This document shows, piece after piece, positions 40,861 through 47,245 of a DNA stretch of 64,000 nt. Under the pieces are notes generated by a model. It was not told the origin of the DNA. It did no database searches and worked only from the letters and a program-made list of their open reading frames with translations. Source of the stretch: Bacteroidales bacterium UBA6431 (GTDB lineage Bacteria; Bacteroidota; Bacteroidia; Bacteroidales; UBA932); the NCBI GenBank assembly GCA_002439095.1, contig DJOT01000043.1:25773-89772 (forward strand), in the 5' to 3' direction. The position numbers and the translations under genes are program-made. The first letter of the stretch is position 1. Each line of letters begins with the position of its first letter.

Positions 40861-41592
40861 TTATTCTAGCCCGGCGGTCTGCCGGGCTTTTTTTACGTCA
40901 TGCACACGGAGGATGTCCGCCCCGTGCTCAAGCGCCACGCGATGGGCCTTTTCCGTGTCCCCTGCAGTGAAGCGCTTGTCGGCCGCGCCTATGAGTATCT
41001 GTTTCCCGAGAACTTTAAAGTCTTCCAGATGCTCGAGTATCTCCCAGTTCTGCTCCGGAGTTTTGGCAAAGCCCAGCCCCGGGTCGAGTATCCAGTCTTT
41101 GATGCCGTTGGTGGCGGCGCTGATGGCAAAGCCCCCGAAATACTCAAGCAGTTCGGGGATCACACCTTCAGGGTAGTCGCACTGCCCGTCCATCGTCCGG
41201 GGATTGCCCCTCTTGTGCATCGCGATGTAAGGCAGGCCGAGTTTGCCGACAGTGCCCAGCATCTGAGGGTCGTCCTCGCCGGCTGATATGTCATTGACGA
41301 TGAAGCGTCCGAAGGTGTCGTAAGTCCTGCGGACGATCTCGGCACTTGTGGTATCGACCGAAACCGGCACCTGACTGTCAAGCACGCGCAGCACCGGCTC
41401 AAGCCTGCACCACTCTTCCTCCATGCTCACGTCAGCCGCTCCCGGCCGTGTGGATACGGCCCCGATGTCGATGATGTCGGCCCCGTCCTTAAGCATCTGT
41501 TCTATCCTCGGCAACGCTTCCTGCGCCGTGGCACGGCTGGAAGCCCAAAATGAATCCGGTGTCAGATTCACAATCCCCATTATCTTTACCAT
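40861..41592 (-). CDS. folP: Dihydropteroate synthase
   Basis: Joins 6-hydroxymethyl-dihydropterin pyrophosphate and p-aminobenzoate in folate synthesis; the sulfonamide target. 243 residues from ATG 41592 (MVKIMGIVNLTPDSF); the frame reaches 41673 but that part overlaps tmk and the promoters. Loop 1 NLTPDSF, DIGAVSTRPGAADV near 45, VNDISAG near 105, DPGLGFAKTPEQNWEIL near 175 and RVHDVKKA at the end are all conserved. The -7 box ends four bases before the ATG, so the mRNA is probably leaderless. Confidence 0.97.
   Translation of the reverse strand: MVKIMGIVNLTPDSFWASSRATAQEALPRIEQMLKDGADIIDIGAVSTRPGAADVSMEEEWCRLEPVLRVLDSQVPVSVDTTSAEIVRRTYDTFGRFIVNDISAGEDDPQMLGTVGKLGLPYIAMHKRGNPRTMDGQCDYPEGVIPELLEYFGGFAISAATNGIKDWILDPGLGFAKTPEQNWEILEHLEDFKVLGKQILIGAADKRFTAGDTEKAHRVALEHGADILRVHDVKKARQTAGLE
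40868..40894 (+). terminator. Terminator inside the folP 3' end
   Basis: AGCCCGGC / GCCGGGCT stem (40868-40888) with a five-base loop, then seven T. It ends the plus-strand transcript from the CPBP gene while also encoding the last residues of FolP on the other strand. Confidence 0.9.
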
Positions 41593-41596
41593 AATG

Positions 41597-41604
41597 CAAA
41601 AGTA
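41597..41604 (-). promoter_or_regulatory. -7 box of folP
   Basis: TACTTTTG on the minus strand, four bases before the folP ATG. Together with the tmk box it packs a divergent promoter pair into 37 bases. Confidence 0.55.
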
Positions 41605-41616
41605 GCAAAAAATCCA

Positions 41617-41624
41617 TACCTTTG
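41617..41624 (+). promoter_or_regulatory. -7 box of tmk
   Basis: TACCTTTG on the plus strand, five bases before the tmk ATG at 41630. Confidence 0.55.
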
Positions 41625-41629
41625 CGTCC

Positions 41630-42313
41630 ATGCTGATAGTTTTGGAAGGCCTTGACGGGGCCGGGAAATCCACTCAGGTGAAGATGCTCAGAGAGTATCT
41701 TCAGAGCGTATGTCCCAAAGTCGATTACATACATTTTCCACGATACGATGCTCCGGTGTACGGGGAGCTGATAAGCAAGTTCCTGCGCGGGGACTTCGGG
41801 ACCATACAGTCCGTGCATCCGCAGCTTGTAGCCCTGCTGTTCGCCGAGGACAGGCGCGAGGCTGCACCCATGATAAGGAAAGCCATTGAGGAGGGCAGCA
41901 CGGTGCTTCTGGACAGATATGTCTACTCCAACATAGCATACCAGTGCGCAAAACTCGATTCTGACACTGAAGCGGAGGAGCTCAGGAAATGGATACTCGA
42001 TACGGAATATGGGCAGTTCGGCCTGCCGGTGCCGGATCTGAACCTGTTCCTCGATGTACCGATCAGTTTCGTGGAGAAAAGCCTCACGGCCCAGAGGAAC
42101 GGGAATGACAGGGACTACCTGCACGGGGGCAGTGACATCCACGAAGCCGACATCAACTTCCAGCGCAGAGTCAGGGACTTCTACCGCAGGCAGGCTGGCT
42201 CAGACCCGCGGTTTCTGCCCGTCGGATGCTCGGATGCTGACGGCGGGATGCTGGCAGCGGATAAAATTTTCAGCAAGATAAAGGACATATATGAGAATCA
42301 TAAGAAGGATTAG
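41630..42313 (+). CDS. tmk: Thymidylate kinase
   Basis: Phosphorylates dTMP to dTDP. 227 residues. P-loop LEGLDGAGKSTQVK (residues 5-18), the dTMP-site DRYVYSNIAYQCAKL near 98 and LNLFLDVPISF near 135. The C-terminal part has a slightly long insert compared with E. coli Tmk. It overlaps the next gene by 23 bases, indicating co-transcription. Probable leaderless start. Confidence 0.96.
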   Translation: MLIVLEGLDGAGKSTQVKMLREYLQSVCPKVDYIHFPRYDAPVYGELISKFLRGDFGTIQSVHPQLVALLFAEDRREAAPMIRKAIEEGSTVLLDRYVYSNIAYQCAKLDSDTEAEELRKWILDTEYGQFGLPVPDLNLFLDVPISFVEKSLTAQRNGNDRDYLHGGSDIHEADINFQRRVRDFYRRQAGSDPRFLPVGCSDADGGMLAADKIFSKIKDIYENHKKD

Positions 42314-43313
42314 CGCCATCATCATAGGTTTCGTCTTCTTCGTGGCGGGTCTTCTGAAGTTGATGGATCCGGTCGGCGCAGGGCTCGTCGTGGAGGAGTA
42401 TTTCAAATTCCTGCATCTCGGTTTTCTGCGTCCCCTCGCGTATTTCACGGGAGCCGCAGGCGCACTCGCTGAGACACTCCTGGGTGCCGCCCTGCTCTGC
42501 GGAGTCTGGAGGAGGATCACCGGCATAGTCACGCTTGCCGTTCTCGCGTTCTTCACGCTGCTCACGCTGGTGCTGCTGATTTTCAACCCGTCGATGGACT
42601 GCGGATGCTTTGGAGAGGCTGTGCACCTGACTCATTTTCAAAGCTTTCTGAAGAACATAGCATTGCTCGCGCTATGGGCTGTGGCGTTCCTGCCGCCTGG
42701 CAGTCAGGAGCCGACACGCAAGGTCAAATATGTGAGCTTCGGTATCACGGGGGTGTCGGTCTGCCTGTTTTTCCTTTATTCGGCTTTATCTATACCGATG
42801 GTCGACTTCACCAATTACAAGTGCGGGGCGGAACTTTCCGCTGAAGGCCTGTCTTTCAGCAATGCTGACGGGGAATATGCTGATTCTCTGGCTCTTGGCG
42901 ACAGGGTTATGCTCTGCTCCGTCTACAATCCGTCCAAACTGGGCGGCAAAGGCTGGAACAAGATTTCCGGTCTTCTTCGGGAGTCCTCCTCCGCAGGCTA
43001 CACAGCCATCCTGCTCACGGCATCGTATCCGGAAGAAATTTCACAGTTGGCAGGGCCTGACGTGCTGCCTTACACCTATTTCGCAGACAGGAAAACCCTT
43101 CTGACGCTCAACCGCTCCAATGGCGGACTCACCTATGTCGCAGACGGCCAGATCGTCAGGAAATGGTCGCTCAACCGCCCTCCGCACAAGGACGAGCTGG
43201 AAGCCATGCTTGAAGCTGACCCGACGGAGACCATGATCACACAGATGAGCGCGGACAAGCTCAAGCTCCAGGGTTTCCTGCTCTATGTCTTCGCGGTGAT
43301 GCTGTTGCTGTAA
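42291..43313 (+). CDS. DoxX/MauE-like membrane protein (BT_3928-type)
   Basis: 340 residues. The N-terminal half is a four-helix DoxX/MauE-like domain (TM segments about 8-26, 50-70, 76-96, 113-130) with FFVAGLLKLMDPVGAGLVVEEYFKF and the Cys pair in NPSMDCGCFGEAVHLT. Another TM lies near 150-165, then an extracytoplasmic domain (about 170-315) weakly like a degenerate thioredoxin fold (GYTAILLTASYPEE, YFADRKTLLTLNRSNGGLTYV), and a terminal TM. This matches a Bacteroidetes family; the CxCF motif suggests a redox role like MauE, but that is inference. Overlaps tmk. Confidence 0.8.
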   Translation: MRIIRRISAIIIGFVFFVAGLLKLMDPVGAGLVVEEYFKFLHLGFLRPLAYFTGAAGALAETLLGAALLCGVWRRITGIVTLAVLAFFTLLTLVLLIFNPSMDCGCFGEAVHLTHFQSFLKNIALLALWAVAFLPPGSQEPTRKVKYVSFGITGVSVCLFFLYSALSIPMVDFTNYKCGAELSAEGLSFSNADGEYADSLALGDRVMLCSVYNPSKLGGKGWNKISGLLRESSSAGYTAILLTASYPEEISQLAGPDVLPYTYFADRKTLLTLNRSNGGLTYVADGQIVRKWSLNRPPHKDELEAMLEADPTETMITQMSADKLKLQGFLLYVFAVMLLL

Positions 43314-43333
43314 GTTGAGCCGGTTTTTTCTTA

Positions 43334-44512
43334 TCAATATAGAAAGCCGAACATCCATATAGGGATAGAGCGCCCTGAAGCATACTCAAGATTATCTTTG
43401 ACAAGATAACCGACCCGAGCATCCTTTATCTGATCGGACTTTTTGTTCCTGCCACCGACTTCGAATGTAACATCCCCTATCTCGAAATCAGATATCTTGG
43501 AAGAAACCGGAGAGCACACTTGTTTAGTCCAGGCCAAAAAATTGGTCTCACGCATATTGCCGTCATCAATGATGCCGTCCTCCGACAATGAATATGCTAT
43601 ATTACTGTTCCCCAAATACAGTTTCTCAGGCTTTGCCAACAGGCTGTCGCTATGTCCGGCTTCGCGAAGCGCGTTGAACATGCCCGTTGCTTCGAGATAA
43701 CTTATGTAATCAGGCACGACGTTCCGGCTGATCCCGAGGTCACGTCCAAGCGTGTCATTACTGGGTTTAAACGGGACACTCTTTGCCAGAATATACATCA
43801 GCTTCTTGAGCTTTACGGCTGAGGCGACGGTCATATCCGCATAGTCCGGGATATCATCTTCCACAGTGGCCAGAATCGCATTCTGCAGACGTATTTCGGC
43901 ATCCCCCTCTTTAAAAAAAGGGTAAAATCCGTGCCTGCAATATTCTTTGTAATATTTAAGGGGACGGTGTTCTCCTTCTGGAAAATCGACTTTCCCATGC
44001 AGGATTTCTTCAAGAGCTGAGGTCTTAAGGCTCCATCCGTTGCGGATATTAAGATACTCCCTGAAAGAAAGTCCAGGCATTTCATAAGGGACGCTGCGTC
44101 TGCTGAGGTCCGCTTTGTTTCCTCTCTTCAGTGCCAACAGGCTGCTCCCGGAATATACCACACAAAGAGTAGGGAAATCATCGTAGATGTTTTTTATTTC
44201 TGTTGACCACCCCTTGTACTTATGTATCTCATCGATGTACAAGCGCTTCCCGCCTTGAGCGAAAAACATCCCGGCAAGTTCATAGAGAGTGTGCCCGGCA
44301 AAATACATATTGTCCGCTGTCACGTATAGCGTCTCCTCAGGGTTGTCATACTTCTTGATATGTTGAAGAATCATAGTGGACTTCCCGACACCTTTCTGTC
44401 CCATGATGCAGACCAGACGGCTCTTCCAATTCACCTGCTCGTGGAAACTGCGCAGATAAGCCATCGGCGTGAGTGCAAGTTTAATGCGAAACGTATTATA
44501 TAAGCCTTCCAT
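43334..44512 (-). CDS. AAA ATPase with DUF4143-like domain (ATPase 3)
   Basis: 392 residues from ATG 44512 (a TTG one codon earlier is less likely). Walker A GQKGVGKSTMILQHI near residue 36, Walker B GGKRLYIDEIHKY near 85, sensor-like VVYSGSSLLAL near 112. Winged helix near 240-275 (PSNDTLGRDLGISRNVVPDYISYLEATG). C-terminal domain with DFEIGDVTFEVGGRNKKSDQI, a restriction-fold-like pattern that keeps D and E but has GG where ExK has K. Same class as the ATPases at 18204 and 22185, but not a recent duplicate. Two identical palindromes flank its promoter. AT-rich compared with its neighbours. Confidence 0.87.
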   Translation of the reverse strand: MEGLYNTFRIKLALTPMAYLRSFHEQVNWKSRLVCIMGQKGVGKSTMILQHIKKYDNPEETLYVTADNMYFAGHTLYELAGMFFAQGGKRLYIDEIHKYKGWSTEIKNIYDDFPTLCVVYSGSSLLALKRGNKADLSRRSVPYEMPGLSFREYLNIRNGWSLKTSALEEILHGKVDFPEGEHRPLKYYKEYCRHGFYPFFKEGDAEIRLQNAILATVEDDIPDYADMTVASAVKLKKLMYILAKSVPFKPSNDTLGRDLGISRNVVPDYISYLEATGMFNALREAGHSDSLLAKPEKLYLGNSNIAYSLSEDGIIDDGNMRETNFLAWTKQVCSPVSSKISDFEIGDVTFEVGGRNKKSDQIKDARVGYLVKDNLEYASGRSIPIWMFGFLY

Positions 44513-44531
44513 CAAAAGTCATCATTTTTTG

Positions 44532-44598
44532 CAAATATAATACACTGCACAAAAAAAAGTGCATATTTTAGCAAAAACTGCACAAAAAAAAGTGCATA
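44532..44598 (-). promoter_or_regulatory. ATPase 3 promoter with twin TGCAC-A8-GTGCA palindromes
   Basis: Two identical 21-base units, 44545-44565 and 44578-44598, each with arms TGCAC / GTGCA around eight A, start 33 bases apart (about three helical turns). The -7 box TATATTTG is at 44532-44539 on the minus strand, directly beside unit 1, which covers the -33 position. All lie in the 86-base gap between the DUF262-HNH stop and the ATPase start. Confidence 0.65.
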
Positions 44599-45762
44599 CT
44601 ATCTGTTGCCTTTCGCCCTGTTGTGGCTTTTGCAGAGCATTTGGCAATTGCTGATGTCGGTCGCCCCGTTCTTTGACCAAGCGGTAACGTGGTCGGCATC
44701 CATTTCATTCATCTTGTAGATCCGTGTACGATTGGAACCATGCCCTATGGCGCATAATGGACAGTTGGAGACTCCATCTTCTTTAGCTTTAGCGGTTTGA
44801 TTGTCATACACGCTCCTTTTGGTCGCTTCATCAAAAACACGGACATCAAGAAGCCTTGTCTCCGTCTCCCCACCAAGGATGAACTCGAATATTCCTCTGC
44901 GGTTCTTGACATAAGGGTCTGCGTACAATTCATGGACACGTCCCGACACAGATTCCGAAGAATACGGCTTAGTATGATACCTCTCATAATACTGCCCCCA
45001 AGGAAGCCCTTTCATTTCATTCTCCACATCCTTGAACACTCTTGAAACCCAATCAATGACAGTATTGAAATAGGTTTTGATTTCGCTGATGTCAGTATCG
45101 TAACGGTGTCGGCCCATATAGTCTTCGACCTTTCCTTTGCTGACCCAATCAAGAGCCGTGGCAAGAAAATCCTGACGTTTTGGGTCGCCATTAAGATAAC
45201 TGCTCCACTTTTGAATGTGGGAGTTCTGGCTATTACTGAATTCTTCTTTGCATAATGTCACAAAAGGGCCAGAATAGATTGCATTCAGAAGTTCCTGCTC
45301 ATTCAGAGGAATGCCTGCGATATTGATGGTTCTGAACCATTCCTTAATCTCGCTTTCAACGCCATCGCACTCATAAATAAGCAGTTTGGTTTCAAGGATG
45401 AGTTCTTGCTTGTCTTTAGGGAGACTAGAGAAATACTGAGGTATGCCATTACTGCCAGTTATAGAAAACTTATCAATAAGAAAACGTCCCAAGGATGTTA
45501 TTCTCTGCTGACCATCCAACACTTCAAATTTTCCATTACCGACAGTATTAAAATAAATCAGTCCAAGAGGATAACCATTCAAGACGGATTGGATGACCGC
45601 CACATCTTTCTTGCCATCAGCATAGATATAGTTCCGTTGATATTCAGGTTGGATAACAAGATTGCCACCGAGCCCGAAAAGTCCTTTTCCCTCATACTCA
45701 TTATAGTCGAAATCTTTGCAGATGTCGGCTATCGTTATGTCTGTGCGCAATGTGGTTTTCAT
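44599..45762 (-). CDS. DUF262 protein with C-terminal HNH nuclease domain
   Basis: 387 residues from ATG 45762 (an in-frame TTG is at 45768). N-terminal DUF262 (GmrS/ParB-like) domain: YQRNYIY, SVLNGYPLGLIYF and the nucleotide-binding signature LDGQQRITSLG near 75. The C-terminal part has an HNH nuclease: CPLCAIG, then DADHVTAWSKNGATDISNCQMLCKSHNRAKG (zinc cysteines, catalytic His). DUF262 proteins include the GmrSD nuclease that cuts modified phage DNA. It follows the EcoRI-type methyltransferase and its C-terminal module in one operon, so it may be the restriction partner or a modification-dependent nuclease. Confidence 0.88.
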   Translation of the reverse strand: MKTTLRTDITIADICKDFDYNEYEGKGLFGLGGNLVIQPEYQRNYIYADGKKDVAVIQSVLNGYPLGLIYFNTVGNGKFEVLDGQQRITSLGRFLIDKFSITGSNGIPQYFSSLPKDKQELILETKLLIYECDGVESEIKEWFRTINIAGIPLNEQELLNAIYSGPFVTLCKEEFSNSQNSHIQKWSSYLNGDPKRQDFLATALDWVSKGKVEDYMGRHRYDTDISEIKTYFNTVIDWVSRVFKDVENEMKGLPWGQYYERYHTKPYSSESVSGRVHELYADPYVKNRRGIFEFILGGETETRLLDVRVFDEATKRSVYDNQTAKAKEDGVSNCPLCAIGHGSNRTRIYKMNEMDADHVTAWSKNGATDISNCQMLCKSHNRAKGNR

Positions 45763-45771
45763 ATTCAAATG

Positions 45772-46050
45772 CTATAATTTACGTATCAACACCCTCGCAT
45801 AAGGTTTTATTGGTAAACCATTCTCCATATAATACAATTGCCCATCTCTCAATCCGCTATTCAATTCTCTCAAGGCTCTGTCAAACGGTTTCAAGCCAAG
45901 TTCTTTTCCTGAATCTCCTTGTGTCTGTCCAATTATCTCAAACTGCTCTGGACAGTACTTGTCAAGAAATGATATCGGAACACCCATGATTCCGGAGTAA
46001 TACGTTATCTCTTCCGGTGCGATGCCCATTTTTACAATAGCATCGATCAT
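45772..46050 (-). CDS. Detached duplicate of the methyltransferase C-terminal module
   Basis: 92 residues. MIDAIVKMGIAPEEITYYSGIMGVPISFLDKYCP...FEIIG aligns with the segment near residue 295-330 of the adjacent methyltransferase (YDAIEVPYTDAIPSDYTECLGVPVSFLDKYCP...YKIIG), and both end in (L/V)(F/L)I(K/R)KL. It begins four bases after the methyltransferase stop, one reading frame away. Gain of one AG unit (or loss of two) in the tract at 46061-46076 would fuse it to the enzyme. It may be expressed alone, as a fusion, or be a remnant of a second enzyme. Confidence 0.7.
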   Translation of the reverse strand: MIDAIVKMGIAPEEITYYSGIMGVPISFLDKYCPEQFEIIGQTQGDSGKELGLKPFDRALRELNSGLRDGQLYYMENGLPIKPYARVLIRKL

Positions 46051-46054
46051 TCTT

Positions 46055-47188
46055 CTATAGCTCTCTCTCTCTCTCTTCCGCTAACTTCTTGATAAACAGC
46101 CGTTTATAAACCTTGTCTCCCTTAATGGTCGCCTGTGATATTCCACTTTCCGGATTCCACAATCCTGCTGAAAATCCTTTCCCTTCACTCTCTGTCGCAC
46201 CGATAATCTTGTATTGGAAAGGGCAATATTTATCCAAGAAACTGACAGGAACCCCAAGACACTCAGTGTAGTCGCTTGGAATCGCATCAGTATATGGAAC
46301 CTCTATCGCATCATAATTGTCATAGTGGTCGTAAGCTTCCTTGCCACGTATTTCCTTATGCCTGCTGAATTTCAGATTGTCAGCCATGGTCATCAATGAC
46401 AACGGCTGGTGTCTTCTGCCGTGGTCCAGATTGGTGAACCAGCAAGAATTCCCCAATCTGGTAAAACTACCAACATACCCAAGTTTTGCGGCTTTGGCTC
46501 TGTCGCTCTCTGCTATGTCAGTTCCCTCCGGGACCGCAAACACCATATCATTAGTAAATCCGGTTGCCCCCAACCATATCTTGTTCTCCTTAATCAATGG
46601 AAACACCTCCTTATAGGTTATGGCATTCATATTCCCTATTACAAGGAACTTCTTATCCGCCTCAACTATCCACGCAAGGAACTCCCTGAACATACTGAAC
46701 GGAGGGTTGGTCACAATCACGTCTGCCTCGTCCCTTAAACGCTTGACCTCATCAGAACGGAAATCACCATCACCATCAAGATACTCCCAAGTCAGATCAT
46801 CATAGTCAACACGTCCGTCCCCAGTCACATCAGTCCTGTCAAGAACGAATATCCTGCCGTGACTTTTGGACTTGTCCGCATCATAAATCGGAGACTCCTC
46901 TTCAAACAAAGAGGGATAAGTGTCGATGCCATACTTGGACTTTTTGCTATTTCTTGCATAGCTCGTAGATATCAATCTCTTCAATCCATAACGCTCAAAG
47001 TTCTGAGCGAAAAACTTTGTGAAATTGCTCTGCTCCGGGTCATCACAAGGCAACAGGACGGTCTTGTCACGGAATACATCCTTGTCATATTCAATATAGG
47101 CGTTTACCTCCTTCTGTATGTCAGCGTACTGTGTGTAAAATTCATCATTCTTTGTGGTCTTTGCCGCACTCAAACTACTGTTAGCCAT
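46055..47188 (-). CDS. EcoRI-family adenine-specific DNA methyltransferase
   Basis: 377 residues. The N-terminal signature KNDEFYTQYADIQKEVNAYIEY and LLPCDDPEQSNFTKFFAQNF match the EcoRI methylase family (PF13651), which methylates N6 of adenine. The catalytic motif VIVTNPPFSMF is near residue 160, followed by VIGNMNAITYKEVFPLI. A target-recognition-like C-terminal part includes ECLGVPVSFLDKYCPFQYKIIG. Ends in the (AG)8-encoded REREL. First gene of a three-gene operon with the duplicated C-terminal module and DUF262-HNH. Lower GC than the flanking core genes, consistent with acquisition. Specificity cannot be told from sequence. Confidence 0.9.
   Translation of the reverse strand: MANSSLSAAKTTKNDEFYTQYADIQKEVNAYIEYDKDVFRDKTVLLPCDDPEQSNFTKFFAQNFERYGLKRLISTSYARNSKKSKYGIDTYPSLFEEESPIYDADKSKSHGRIFVLDRTDVTGDGRVDYDDLTWEYLDGDGDFRSDEVKRLRDEADVIVTNPPFSMFREFLAWIVEADKKFLVIGNMNAITYKEVFPLIKENKIWLGATGFTNDMVFAVPEGTDIAESDRAKAAKLGYVGSFTRLGNSCWFTNLDHGRRHQPLSLMTMADNLKFSRHKEIRGKEAYDHYDNYDAIEVPYTDAIPSDYTECLGVPVSFLDKYCPFQYKIIGATESEGKGFSAGLWNPESGISQATIKGDKVYKRLFIKKLAEEREREL
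46061..46076. repeat. (CT)8 simple-sequence repeat at the methyltransferase 3' end
   Basis: Eight perfect CT units (AG on the coding minus strand), encoding the last residues EEREREL of the methyltransferase before its stop. Such dinucleotide tracts in coding DNA are prone to slipped-strand length changes. Confidence 0.85.
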
Positions 47189-47245
47189 CGCCTTATTGTC
47201 TATAGATGATGTATGTCTAATCCGATGAAATCTGTCGCCTACAGA

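Noticed and set aside
44545..44598. Possible CRISPR array
   Set aside because: Only two repeat units with a 12-base gap, no further units and no cas genes; they fit promoter palindromes better.
46050..46080. Split methyltransferase as a simple sequencing or assembly error
   Set aside because: Cannot be excluded from sequence, but the enzyme is already full length before the stop and the downstream ORF duplicates its end rather than completing it, which favours a real slippage site.
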